A stretch of DNA of 64,000 bases from contig NZ_JAULBC010000013.1 in the NCBI RefSeq assembly GCF_041060425.1, forward strand, positions 37,682-101,681, written 5' to 3'. The stretch comes from Danxiaibacter flavus. GTDB taxonomy: Bacteria; Bacteroidota; Bacteroidia; Chitinophagales; Chitinophagaceae. Under the pieces are notes generated by a model that ran no database searches, was not told the origin of the DNA, and worked only from the letters and a program-made list of their open reading frames with translations. Of the stretch, positions 17,993-26,725 are shown piece by piece (position 1 is the first letter of the stretch; each line of letters starts with the position of its first letter). The translations under genes and the position numbers were made by a program.

Positions 17993-19174
17993 ATGAAGCT
18001 TCGCATACCCCTTTTGATAGCATCTATCTTGCAGGTGATTGTAGCTTCTTCACAAATAGAGAAGCAAATAGATACTTCTATCAATCATACGACCCCTATC
18101 ATTCCCACTGAAAAAGTTGAGCTGCTAAAAAATATTGATGTCATTGCCAATATGCAATACGGATTCAACAACGATTTTCAGGATGGCAAGTATGTAGGTA
18201 GCGCATTTTCCATGAACCAGTTTCGCCTGGAGATAAAAGGAAAAGTGTATAAGGATAAAGTATATTTCCGTTTTCGCGACAGATATACTAAATCAACACA
18301 ACCGCAATCAGTAGATAACATTAGCGCCAGTACGGATCTTGCTTATATAGGAGTGAACCTCTCCCCAAAAGTGAGCATGCAATTTGGTAAGATGTGTGCA
18401 GACTGGGGTGGCTATGAATTTGACGCAAACCCGATTGATATATATGCATACAACGATATTGTTGAATATGCGGACAACTTTTTGTCCGGCGTTCAACTTG
18501 GATGGCAGCTAACCAAAAATCATTCACTTACCTTTCAGATCCTTAACTCCAGGACAAAAACTTTTGATGAATTGTACGATTCAATCCCCGGAGTAAAACA
18601 ATCGAAATTCCCTGCGGCATGGGTAGCAAACTGGCGGGGCAACTTTGCAAACGGAATGTTTCAAACTTTATGGAGTGCCAGCGTTTTTACTGAAGCGGTA
18701 GATAAAGAAATGCATTATATAGCACTGGGTAACCAATTGCTTCTAAAAAAGTGGACCATCCAATATGATTTTAAGTGGAGCAAAGAAGGACTTGACAGGA
18801 AAACGATAGTTACGGGTATCGTGCCAGACTCCTACGATCCTTATGCCGCAATGGATGTGGCATACATTGAACACTGGCTTCGCTTCACTTATCAATTTGC
18901 ACCCAAGTGGACAGTCTCCGGCATAGGGATGGTAAGTGACGCATACTGGTATGGCAATCCCGATCCGCATAAAGACAGTCATCTAAGAACTGCATGGGGC
19001 TTTATTCCTTCCGTTGAATTTTATCCTTTTAAGAACTTCAATCTAAAATTCTTCGGAACCTATATTGGCCGCACCTATAAGTATACCGATTATTCCAAAA
19101 AAGAATTTGGCTCGGCTGATACACATACAGGAAGGATAAGTATAGGATTCATTTCTCCGCTTGTGGTGTTGTAG
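17993..19174 (+). CDS. Outer membrane porin of the phosphate-selective porin O/P-like type
   Basis: 393 residues with a signal peptide (about 1-20) and a pattern of alternating amphipathic strands ending in an aromatic/hydrophobic terminal strand (TGRISIGFISPLVVL), typical of a beta-barrel. Segments such as AYIGVNLSPKVSMQFGKM and DNFLSGVQLGWQLTKNHSLTFQ resemble OprO/OprP-like porins of Bacteroidota. Fifteen bases after dcu, it probably lets asparagine or aspartate cross the outer membrane. Family is moderately sure; substrate is inferred from neighbours only. Confidence 0.78.
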   Translation: MKLRIPLLIASILQVIVASSQIEKQIDTSINHTTPIIPTEKVELLKNIDVIANMQYGFNNDFQDGKYVGSAFSMNQFRLEIKGKVYKDKVYFRFRDRYTKSTQPQSVDNISASTDLAYIGVNLSPKVSMQFGKMCADWGGYEFDANPIDIYAYNDIVEYADNFLSGVQLGWQLTKNHSLTFQILNSRTKTFDELYDSIPGVKQSKFPAAWVANWRGNFANGMFQTLWSASVFTEAVDKEMHYIALGNQLLLKKWTIQYDFKWSKEGLDRKTIVTGIVPDSYDPYAAMDVAYIEHWLRFTYQFAPKWTVSGIGMVSDAYWYGNPDPHKDSHLRTAWGFIPSVEFYPFKNFNLKFFGTYIGRTYKYTDYSKKEFGSADTHTGRISIGFISPLVVL

Positions 19175-19229
19175 CGCAACAAAGACTTTCCTGTTTCAGA
19201 TTCTGGTATAATGCATCATCTTTGCACGT

Positions 19230-19760
19230 ATGCAATGGATAAGAATTACTGACCCGGAACATTTGTTATTACCCTTTGTCAGGAGCTTATATGAATCTGC
19301 GTTTCCGGTACATGAAAGAAGGGAGTGGGCAAACTTTCTCAGGACCATTTCGTTCAGCGGGATGCAGTTATCATTATTAGAAGATGAATTGCCTGTAGGA
19401 TTTATTATTACCTGGCAAATACAAGACTTCTGCTATGTTGAGCACTTTGCTATTTCTTCATCACAACGTGGCAAGCTATATGGAGGCAAAGTTATTGACG
19501 AGTTGTTTGATCGCTTCAATCAGCGAATAATACTTGAAGTGGAACCCGAACATGATGAAGACAGCAGAAGACGTATTTTATTTTACGAAAGAAAGGGCTT
19601 GCAACCGGTTCCCTTTAGTTACATGCAGCCACCGTACAGAAAAGGTGAAGATTGCTATAAGATGCAGCTAATGAGTATCCCAGCAATAACCAGCTACAAT
19701 GAGTTTGAAAGCATTGCCTCAGACATCAGAGCAACTGTGTATGAAGGATTTTACGAATAG
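19230..19760 (+). CDS. GNAT family N-acetyltransferase
   Basis: 176 residues. The acetyl-CoA loop is seen in HFAISSSQRGKLYGGKVIDE, followed by IILEVEPEHDED and a RRILFYERKGL helix, the usual GNAT order. The acceptor substrate is unknown. A CATCTTTG box (one mismatch to TAnnTTTG) ends 5 bases before the ATG. It faces the convergent EamA gene, which ends at 19867. Confidence 0.82.
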   Translation: MQWIRITDPEHLLLPFVRSLYESAFPVHERREWANFLRTISFSGMQLSLLEDELPVGFIITWQIQDFCYVEHFAISSSQRGKLYGGKVIDELFDRFNQRIILEVEPEHDEDSRRRILFYERKGLQPVPFSYMQPPYRKGEDCYKMQLMSIPAITSYNEFESIASDIRATVYEGFYE

Positions 19761-19866
19761 GCATTACCGCTTTGCAGCAAGGACTCTGTTCAACTCCTGT
19801 ATCTCCTCCGTGAAGCTCTGTGTAATTGTATTTTCTATTACACAGTCAACGCCCGGAAAACGTCAC

Positions 19867-20280
19867 CTACAGAATCAAAACAACTGTCCCGGCAATAATC
19901 AACGAAGCCCCAACAGCCATCTTCCATGTAAGCGGCTCTCCAAGAAAAATAACCGACAATATGATCGCAATTGCTACGCTCATTTTATCAACGGGAGCAA
20001 CCTGCGAAACATTACCGATTTGCAGCGCCTTGAAATAAAACAGCCAGGACAATCCCGTTGCGCATCCTGAAAGTATAAGAAACATCCAGTTTTGTTTGCC
20101 CAGTGTTTGCAGGGCATGAACATTTCCTTTAAACAAAACGATGGACCAGGTAATAAACAAGATACAGGTAGTCCGGATAGCTGTCGCAAGATCACTATCA
20201 ATATTTGCTACACCTTTTTTTGCCAACACTGCTGTTAGCGCCGCAAACAATGCTGATAACAAGGCAAAGATCCACCACAT
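19867..20280 (-). CDS. EamA/DMT-type transporter, single-repeat form
   Basis: 137 residues, about five hydrophobic helices, one EamA repeat rather than the two of full DMT permeases. The segments LLSALFAALTAVLAKKGV and FYFKALQIGNVSQVAPVDK are characteristic. Half-size members must dimerise to form a 10-helix carrier. Substrate unknown. It starts 18 bases after the lipase gene in the same direction, so the two are likely cotranscribed. Confidence 0.87.
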   Translation of the reverse strand: MWWIFALLSALFAALTAVLAKKGVANIDSDLATAIRTTCILFITWSIVLFKGNVHALQTLGKQNWMFLILSGCATGLSWLFYFKALQIGNVSQVAPVDKMSVAIAIILSVIFLGEPLTWKMAVGASLIIAGTVVLIL

Positions 20281-20298
20281 ACTTTCAATTTTTATTTA

Positions 20299-21420
20299 TT
20301 AGCGACCAGAAGTTTGATTTCCATACCACTTTTGTGTTAGCATGTAGTACGGATGCAATGCATGATGCGAAAAAATGTTCTTTGCAGATTCAGGATATTG
20401 TTGCTTATATGCTTCATCAGCCATCAACACAATCGGCACACCGGCACGCATATAATTGCTGCTTGCTACATACGTTGGTTCTCTAATACCCGGCATAAAT
20501 TTTTTAACCTGTTTAAACAATTTGCTGCCGAGATTTTTCTCCAATTTTCTTTGAGCCTTTTTTGTAGACTTATTCAAAGAGTTATATACACCATTTATGT
20601 ACCACCGCACCAACGTCTTTCGTTTTTTTAGCGCACCTTTCAAATCAACAAAAGGATTGGTTGCATTAAAATCTTTCACTGTTTGCACCGATATTGGTGT
20701 CTCCGGAACCCAGTCAAGTGAATTAACAACAGTAAGCCCCCATCCGTTACGTGTTATAAAATCATAATCATACGCATAATACAAGTTTCCTGGTTTTGGT
20801 GCGGCACTGCTATATGTTTTGAAATAAATATCCTTTGGCAAATTTCCGTTTACTGTTTCATAATGAAGATAGGATGTTAACAGAAAAGACAAAGCACCAC
20901 CCTGGCTATGCCCCATGATGATAAATTCTTTTACACCTGTAGCATATAGCTCATTTATCTTTTCTTTTACTGAAGCTGCCATGCTTGATAAACCAAGTAG
21001 CCAGCCAACATGCACTGCAGCAGAAGGATTGTCCGCAAGTTTATAAGTAAACGAAGATGTATCACTTAGCTGAATGCTTCCTGTAGCCGGCACCATAGCC
21101 ATATAAAAATTTTCTAACCAACTCGCTGTCTGATTAACTGTTCCTCTTATGCATATAGCAGCAACATGCTGGTCGTCACGAAGCCAGAGATCCCACCTGT
21201 TATAAAGTGGAGACACCTGTGAACGAAATACCCTTTGGTAAAAAAGAGGAGCAGGAATTTTTGAAGAATTATTAATAGAGTCACTGTGAGCTTGCAATGT
21301 AACCCGCAACATCTCCAGGTATTCATCACTTTCAAAATTTGGTTGTATATATTGTTGCGCTTCCGTTCTGTAAACACTTGCAATCAAAACCATTATGAGA
21401 AAAATACGCATCATAATCAA
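20299..21420 (-). CDS. Secreted lipase, class 3 (alpha/beta hydrolase)
   Basis: 373 residues with a signal peptide (MRIFLIMVLIASVYRTEAQQ; the Met at residue 3 or 4 may be the true start). The nucleophile elbow is GHSQGGALS, preceded by KEFIIM, and the segment VAICIRGTVNQTASWLENF matches the class 3 lipase oxyanion region. A catalytic Asp is plausible in NSLDWVPETP and the His in FSHHALHPYYM near the end. It should hydrolyse acylglycerols or other esters in the periplasm or outside. It is followed at 18 bases by the EamA gene. Confidence 0.85.
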   Translation of the reverse strand: MIMMRIFLIMVLIASVYRTEAQQYIQPNFESDEYLEMLRVTLQAHSDSINNSSKIPAPLFYQRVFRSQVSPLYNRWDLWLRDDQHVAAICIRGTVNQTASWLENFYMAMVPATGSIQLSDTSSFTYKLADNPSAAVHVGWLLGLSSMAASVKEKINELYATGVKEFIIMGHSQGGALSFLLTSYLHYETVNGNLPKDIYFKTYSSAAPKPGNLYYAYDYDFITRNGWGLTVVNSLDWVPETPISVQTVKDFNATNPFVDLKGALKKRKTLVRWYINGVYNSLNKSTKKAQRKLEKNLGSKLFKQVKKFMPGIREPTYVASSNYMRAGVPIVLMADEAYKQQYPESAKNIFSHHALHPYYMLTQKWYGNQTSGR

Positions 21421-21694
21421 GCTGATTAATGTTTATCGATAAATTTAAATCAAATAACCCATTATCTTTCTTTTTTAAAAGTTTGGTTAATATTTTAATA
21501 GTCCAACATGTTCTTTGGCTTCAGAATTTGTTTAATCATTGTCCATAAAACATTGTTTTATTAGGAAAAGTTTGGGGAATTATTTATCAGGAATAATCCA
21601 TTTTTTCCACTGCATTTTCGCCCGGATAACACCAACTGTTTTATTTTCCTTGACTGGCATGAATTTAGTCCGCACCGTTATCAAAAGCATACCG

Positions 21695-22585
21695 ATGAAA
21701 CAAGCATATACAACAATGATAGGACTATTGATAACGGTTATAACACTATCCTGTTCAAAAAACATAGCAGACGTCCCTGCTGCAACCGTTGCTGACATTG
21801 GTTTTGACGAGAGGGCTGCAACAACACCTATAACCGAAAAAGAAACAGATCCGCCTGTACTGAGAAGAAAACAGGAAAGAATAAACAGCAACATAGGTGG
21901 TTACGCAGAAATATTGCCGAAATACTATTATAATGAACGTAATAAGGCAAAACGCTATCCGCTAATTGTCTTCCTTCACGGTTGGGGCCAGCGAGGTAAT
22001 GGCACTACTGATCTTTATAAGCTGGAATGGTACGCCATTCCTCAGTATGTAGTCAATAAAAAATTTCCCGGTCGTTTTAACGCTGACGGAAAACTACTTT
22101 CATTTGTAATCATTTGCCCGCAAAATGATGGATGGCCTTCACCTAACGATGTAAATGCTACAATCAATTTCTGCGTAAAAAAATACAAGATAGATACATC
22201 AAGAATTTATTTATGCGGCATGAGCATGGGCGGTGGCAATGCTTGGGATTATACAACAATCTACCGCAATAAGTTGGCGGCAATCGTTCCTATATGCGGC
22301 GCATCGGATGTGAATAGCGGTAAAGCACTTAGTCTTGCAAAATCAAAAACAGGCATTTGGGCATTTCACAATTCTACTGATCCGGTTGTGCAGGTTGCTA
22401 AAACAAAAAATTATGTATCAAGCATTGTAAAATACCATCCAATAATTTATCCTAAAGCAACAATATGGGCACGGGGTAGTGAAGAAGATCAGCACGACGC
22501 ATGGACTAAAGCTACCAATCCCGAATACAGAGAGAGTGGCAAAAACATTTACGAATGGATGCTTCAGTTCAGACGCACAGATTAA
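21695..22585 (+). CDS. Lipoprotein esterase of the alpha/beta hydrolase (PHB depolymerase/feruloyl esterase-like) group
   Basis: 296 residues from the internal ATG at 21695, chosen because a lipoprotein signal starts there (lipobox TLSCSKN); the open frame extends 52 codons upstream but those residues look non-coding. Features of the fold: YPLIVFLHGWGQRG (oxyanion loop), the nucleophile elbow CGMSMGGGNAWD, and a late His in EDQHDAWTKA. DPVV before it could hold the acid. Such enzymes cleave ester side chains of polysaccharides or polyesters. It stands alone, with a strong terminator at 22641-22670. Confidence 0.82.
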   Translation: MKQAYTTMIGLLITVITLSCSKNIADVPAATVADIGFDERAATTPITEKETDPPVLRRKQERINSNIGGYAEILPKYYYNERNKAKRYPLIVFLHGWGQRGNGTTDLYKLEWYAIPQYVVNKKFPGRFNADGKLLSFVIICPQNDGWPSPNDVNATINFCVKKYKIDTSRIYLCGMSMGGGNAWDYTTIYRNKLAAIVPICGASDVNSGKALSLAKSKTGIWAFHNSTDPVVQVAKTKNYVSSIVKYHPIIYPKATIWARGSEEDQHDAWTKATNPEYRESGKNIYEWMLQFRRTD

Positions 22586-22640
22586 GCATGGAATTTAAAA
22601 GCTGGCTTTATTAAACATAGAACCATCATTGCATACAGTA

Positions 22641-22670
22641 AAAAGCCTCCTGCTGCCTGCGGAGGCTTTT
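22641..22670 (+). terminator. Rho-independent terminator after the esterase gene
   Basis: AAAAGCCTCC at 22641-22650 pairs with GGAGGCTTTT at 22661-22670 around a 10-base loop; the T-run completes a standard terminator. Confidence 0.85.
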
Positions 22671-22991
22671 GTTTAAGCATTGGTGATTTCTACATCTATA
22701 GTATGTGAAAAACAACATTGATCTGCTTCGCCCGCCTATGTACTTTTGGCGGGAATTGAATGAGTGATATTTTGGATGCCCAATCAAAGGACAAGTTTAA
22801 TAACTGCAGATACACAAAGATGCCCGTTATTTAATCGTATCCGCATTGAGTTTCCTGGATTCCATCCGGGCTCCGATCATATTCCCGGATGGAGGCAGGT
22901 GCAAATCAAGCCGGTTATTTTTTAGAAAACAACGTAACAGATCATTGGCCTTCCGGATATAGATGTAAGAAAATAAGAGGGGCTTACTGGT
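22671..22991. other. Non-coding gap with two hairpins
   Basis: No gene seen. A CCCGCC...GGCGGG hairpin is visible near 22729-22752 and a perfect 9-base-pair stem CCATCCGGG at 22862-22870 with its complement at 22884-22892. Neither has a T-run, so these are not ordinary terminators; their role is unknown. Confidence 0.45.
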
Positions 22992-23333
22992 ATGACAATA
23001 TGTTTATATTTCCTAGCATCTATTTTGGCTACATGGCGCCTCGCTCATTTATTAAGTGATGAAGATGGACCGTTGAATATAGTTTTCATGTTGAGGGAAA
23101 AAGCAGGATCAGGCTTTTGGGGGAGCCTGATCTCCTGCTTTTATTGTGTAAGCATCTGGATCGCAGCTCCCTTTGGTATCTGGATGGGGACAACCACTAT
23201 TGAAAAAATTGTTTTCTGGATTGCCGTCTCTGGCGGCGCCTGCATCTTATACAAGCTCACCGGCGAAAACAAAAAGCAGGTACACATACCATATTATGAG
23301 GAAGAAAAAGCAAGAGACGAATTTGGAATTTGA
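22992..23333 (+). CDS. DUF1360 small membrane protein
   Basis: 113 residues. Hydrophobic segments at about 1-18, 45-65 and 70-90 and the family marks ATWRLAHLLSDEDGP and FWGSLISCFYCVSIWIA (with the CFYC motif) identify DUF1360, a family of unknown function. The purine-rich AGAGGGG before the start is unusual for this window, where ribosome binding sites are mostly absent. It stands alone between hairpins and the palindromic repeat at 23383. Confidence 0.78.
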   Translation: MTICLYFLASILATWRLAHLLSDEDGPLNIVFMLREKAGSGFWGSLISCFYCVSIWIAAPFGIWMGTTTIEKIVFWIAVSGGACILYKLTGENKKQVHIPYYEEEKARDEFGI

Positions 23334-23382
23334 GATTATTATTGTCAAACTAAATGTGTAAATAGATAAATCAAAGTTGCTT

Positions 23383-23524
23383 AATCCCGAAGGGATGAAA
23401 TTATTATAGCAAAGGCCGAAACATTTCATAAAACTCCGACGGGGTGACATAATAGAATGTCACCCCGTCGGAGTTTTATATCGATGTATATATCTTTCTA
23501 TAATAATTCCATCCCTTCAGGATT
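23383..23524. repeat. Nested palindromic element (MITE-like)
   Basis: Two inverted repeats lie one inside the other. The outer arms, 23383-23409 and 23498-23524, are 27 bases with 2 mismatches. The inner arms, 23428-23450 and 23457-23479, form a perfect 23-base-pair stem around a 6-base loop (core CTCCGACGGGGTGACAT). The total length is 142 bases. No open frame lies inside. This is the shape of a mobile palindromic repeat. Confidence 0.85.
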
Positions 23525-23607
23525 GGCCTGGCGAAAGTTCATGTATGCCTATTCCGAGATAAGCATCACTATTCAACTATTTAAATTTAGTCAGGCACGA
23601 ATGATTT

Positions 23608-23622
23608 CAAATTTCAAATTTG
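23608..23622. promoter_or_regulatory. Perfect 7-1-7 palindrome before the ChrB/AraC gene
   Basis: CAAATTT-C-AAATTTG ends 16 bases before the ATG. It could be an operator for the regulator itself, but it also resembles the TTTGA heptamer words seen elsewhere, so this is a weak call. Confidence 0.3.
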
Positions 23623-23638
23623 TAAATTGCTGCTGACT

Positions 23639-24499
23639 ATGAAATGGATTACAAGAGAACGGCCAAAAATTGATCGCATTGCCTGCCCATGGCTCATCAA
23701 GAGATTTGTTGACGCCTCTGCACAAATTATATATGTTCCGTACGAAAAAGTTGAGAGGCTTGCGAAAGAACTGGATGCTATTCCTTTTGACATACCGGGA
23801 GCGGAATACAGCCATTACGATGACCGCTGTACATTTGATTTTATCATACAGAAACATCAGCTGCAGGATGAGGCGCTTGACCGGATTGCAGACATAGTAA
23901 GAGGTGCTGACACAGACAGGCATGACATGGCCCCGCAAGCCTCAGGGCTTTGGGCAATTTTTGCTGGTTTATCTTACAACATAAAAGATGACCAGGAATT
24001 GCTTGAACTGGGTATGATCATTTACGATGGCATGTACAGCTGGGCAAAACACCTCTACACAACAAAGCATACTCAAGCGCCGGTGGAAAAAATATTGATG
24101 GAGGTATTCAGGAAATACATCGAACAATCTGCACTTAAAAAAACGCCAGACTGGGCAATAGAGCTCAAAGAAATGATGCAGGATCAGATCGACACAAATT
24201 TGAATTTAAGTCTGCAGCAAGCATCAAAAGAACTGGACATCAACCCGGCATATCTATCAAGAGAGTTTTCAAAATATTTTGAGAACCTTTCCTTCGGAGA
24301 GTATATTAGAAAAATGCGCATTGAAAAAGCCATACAATTAATGCAGACAACAAGTTATTCGTTAACTGAAATCGCCTACCTCACAGGCTTTTCAGACCAA
24401 AGTCATTTTACGCGGATATTTAAAAAATTCACCGGTAAAAATCCTTTGGCTTACAAAAAAAGTTGGGCGAAAGAAAAAGACGATTCTGATAAAGAATGA
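23639..24499 (+). CDS. ChrB-domain / AraC-family fusion transcription factor
   Basis: 286 residues from the Met at 23639 (a frame four codons longer exists). Residues about 1-140 match the chromate-resistance ChrB C-terminal domain: WITRERPKIDRIACPWLIKR, then SHYDDRCTFDFIIQKH and DRIADIVRGADTDRHDMAPQ. Residues about 185-280 are an AraC double helix-turn-helix: LQQASKELDINPAYLSREF and SLTEIAYLTGFSDQSHFTRI. The protein therefore looks like a regulator that uses a ChrB-type domain as its sensor. No chrA transporter is adjacent. The downstream lipoprotein is convergent, so the target is not evident. Confidence 0.88.
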   Translation: MKWITRERPKIDRIACPWLIKRFVDASAQIIYVPYEKVERLAKELDAIPFDIPGAEYSHYDDRCTFDFIIQKHQLQDEALDRIADIVRGADTDRHDMAPQASGLWAIFAGLSYNIKDDQELLELGMIIYDGMYSWAKHLYTTKHTQAPVEKILMEVFRKYIEQSALKKTPDWAIELKEMMQDQIDTNLNLSLQQASKELDINPAYLSREFSKYFENLSFGEYIRKMRIEKAIQLMQTTSYSLTEIAYLTGFSDQSHFTRIFKKFTGKNPLAYKKSWAKEKDDSDKE

Positions 24500-24527
24500 G
24501 TTGCAGGTTTTATAAATCAAGCTGGAT

Positions 24528-25226
24528 TTAACGCATTGCTGTAAGGGAGTTCTTTTCGGATATTTCTTTTATATCTGTCAGCATCCATTCATCATAAGAC
24601 CGGCGGCCGGCCTGATCTTTAGTCTCTACAATATTCAGCATCATTCCAATACCTTTTCCATGATACGCATTTGAAACAATATGCCAGCTCTGCCGTACCG
24701 TTTCGTCACCTATTCTCTTGAACGCAGCATACGCAACAGCTTTTATCAGTATTGTTTCTACCTGCCTGCCCTGCCACATAAACGTAGTATCTTTTAACTT
24801 TTCTTCTTCATACTTAAGTTCGTAACGCATCTGCCCTATTTTAAATAGAATATTTTCCTGGCGGCGTGCTGTTTTATCTTTAATAACGACTGTATCAAGA
24901 ATAATTTCACCTTTTATTCCACCGGCATTACCAGGAGTAAAAAATTCGAAGACCTCGAGCAGCTTTCCATCAACAGTAACAATGGAATCAGTAGTTACAA
25001 TATTATTATATCTTCTTTCGCAGCGATAATTTTTTCCCTCCTTAGTTACCAGCTGTAAATCGGTGTATGTTTTTTCGGCGGTACTCGTATTTTGATAAAC
25101 TAAGGTTTTTCCGTTCCCTATTTGTTCATCTGCCAACTTATAGTCCTTTGGAAAAAATGCAGTCACCTCTTTATTACATGTAAACCCAAGCAGTAAAAGG
25201 GATAGTATACATGAGGCAGATTTCAT
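24528..25226 (-). CDS. Putative lipoprotein of unknown function
   Basis: 232 residues. The signal peptide ends in a lipobox (LLGFTCNKE, Cys17). The rest is beta-rich and soluble, with no catalytic motif that I recognise. It shares only 28 bases with the convergent ChrB/AraC gene at its 3' side. Codon use looks normal for the window, so the gene is probably real. Confidence 0.72.
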   Translation of the reverse strand: MKSASCILSLLLLGFTCNKEVTAFFPKDYKLADEQIGNGKTLVYQNTSTAEKTYTDLQLVTKEGKNYRCERRYNNIVTTDSIVTVDGKLLEVFEFFTPGNAGGIKGEIILDTVVIKDKTARRQENILFKIGQMRYELKYEEEKLKDTTFMWQGRQVETILIKAVAYAAFKRIGDETVRQSWHIVSNAYHGKGIGMMLNIVETKDQAGRRSYDEWMLTDIKEISEKNSLTAMR

Positions 25227-25530
25227 GTAGCTCTATTTAAGTATACTAAATGTACAAAAAAGTAACGAGAGTATTCCGGCAGCCGGACATTGTAACATCC
25301 TTAAAATACATGCATGTTAACTTCAGGAAGCCGACAATGAAAAAAAGAAAATCCGTCCTTGTAAAGAACCGGCTACATAAAGCCAGGGGGGTAGGTCAAA
25401 TGAAGATGTTTTAATGCGCAGCTTTTTTAAAGCTTCAAAACAGATTAATTTCTAACAATATTGATAACAGTAAATAAAACTAACCCATTCGTAACGCCGT
25501 GTTATTTAGTGAAAATAAAGAATAGATGCC
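25227..25530. other. Intergenic gap, nothing recognised
   Basis: 304 AT-rich bases between the lipoprotein start and the end of the AI-2E family gene. I see no gene, strong hairpin or repeat. Confidence 0.5.
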
Positions 25531-26619
25531 TTATGCATCAGGCTGGGTTAACCACATGTAAAAGAGTTTATACCCAAGGGAAAGAACAACTGCACCTGTA
25601 AACAAACCCATGAATCCGGAGAGTATAAATCCACCCACTGAACCAAGAAATACGACAAGCATGGGAACCGGTGCGCCCTTGCCTAACAACCAGGGTTTAA
25701 GCACATTATCAGAAAGCCCTACAAGTAACAAATAAATAGTTAATAGTGTTGCTGCCAGCGTTGTGCCTGTACTCCAGATATAAATAATTATACAAATAGA
25801 AACAGGAAGAATACCAACCTGGATGATTGCCAGAATAAGACATATTAATGTCCACAAACCCGCAGCAGGAATTCCGGCAACAACAAATCCTATTGCAGCA
25901 AGTGTTGACTGAATAAAAGCAACACCCAGAATTCCTTTCACCACATTGCGGATCGTTATGGCAGATATCTGAGTTACATCAATATTCGAATTACTGCCAA
26001 TTAAACGACGAAACAGGCTTCGTGCAAACGAAGAAGCACTATCCGCATAAGACAGAAAGACACCGCTTATAATAATTGAAAAGGTAAAGAAAAGCAAGCC
26101 TTTACCCGTGCTGGCCAACAACCCCAGTGTGAATGCAAGCGCCGAGCGGAATTTTTGCGGATATTTCTGTGCAAGAGACTCAATGCCCTGCGATGCCTGT
26201 ACCCATATTTCATGCGCCCTGTTGCCTATCACCGGCCAGCCCTTTACATTTTCACGCGGAGGAGGAATCGTGATCAATCCGGCTTTATAATCTGCTATGA
26301 TGCTTTTTACTTCAGCAGCCGATGAAAGGCCTAGCCAAACAGCGGGCACAATAAGAATACAAAGCAGTACAACAGTAATAATAACGGATGCCCACGCAGT
26401 TCTGCCATTTAATTTATTTGTAAGCCTGCGATGAACGGGATAAAGTGCTACGGCCAGAATTGCCGCCCAGGCTACCGGATTAACAAACGGACTAAGAATG
26501 CGGAAGCACCAGCTTATCAGGAGAGCAACAAGCAATAACTGGATAGCCGTATTAAACAGCTGTGCCTTTGAAAAGGATTTAACAGACTTTAATTTATCGT
26601 CGTTTGTATCCATTTGCAA
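25531..26619 (-). CDS. AI-2E family transporter (PerM/YhhT-like permease)
   Basis: 362 residues with about 7-8 membrane helices in the family order: two or three N-terminal spans, a soluble region at about 120-165, then spans with GILGVAFIQSTLAAIGFVVA and VLKPWLLGKGAPVPMLVVFL, the conserved C-terminal block. Members export diverse small molecules or act as Na+/H+ antiporters; the cargo here is not predictable, and the family name does not prove AI-2 transport. It is a single gene. Confidence 0.9.
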   Translation of the reverse strand: MQMDTNDDKLKSVKSFSKAQLFNTAIQLLLVALLISWCFRILSPFVNPVAWAAILAVALYPVHRRLTNKLNGRTAWASVIITVVLLCILIVPAVWLGLSSAAEVKSIIADYKAGLITIPPPRENVKGWPVIGNRAHEIWVQASQGIESLAQKYPQKFRSALAFTLGLLASTGKGLLFFTFSIIISGVFLSYADSASSFARSLFRRLIGSNSNIDVTQISAITIRNVVKGILGVAFIQSTLAAIGFVVAGIPAAGLWTLICLILAIIQVGILPVSICIIIYIWSTGTTLAATLLTIYLLLVGLSDNVLKPWLLGKGAPVPMLVVFLGSVGGFILSGFMGLFTGAVVLSLGYKLFYMWLTQPDA

Positions 26620-26725
26620 TTTTTTAAATAATCAACCCGTCGCCCGGAATAAAACTACAAAATGAAATCAGCAGGTTCATCGATTTGTATCATGTAACCG
26701 TTAAATGAGCCGCCAGCAATATTGG

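Noticed and set aside
21539..21694. 52-codon extension of the esterase gene
   Set aside because: The lipoprotein signal starts at the internal Met at 21695; the upstream residues look non-coding.
22862..22892. Riboswitch or structured RNA upstream of the DUF1360 gene
   Set aside because: Only one simple 9-base-pair stem is certain; no known riboswitch motif is recognisable.
23383..23524. Ordinary terminator
   Set aside because: The inner stem has a T-run of only four, and the outer 27-base arms have no role in termination; the size and nesting fit a mobile palindromic repeat better.
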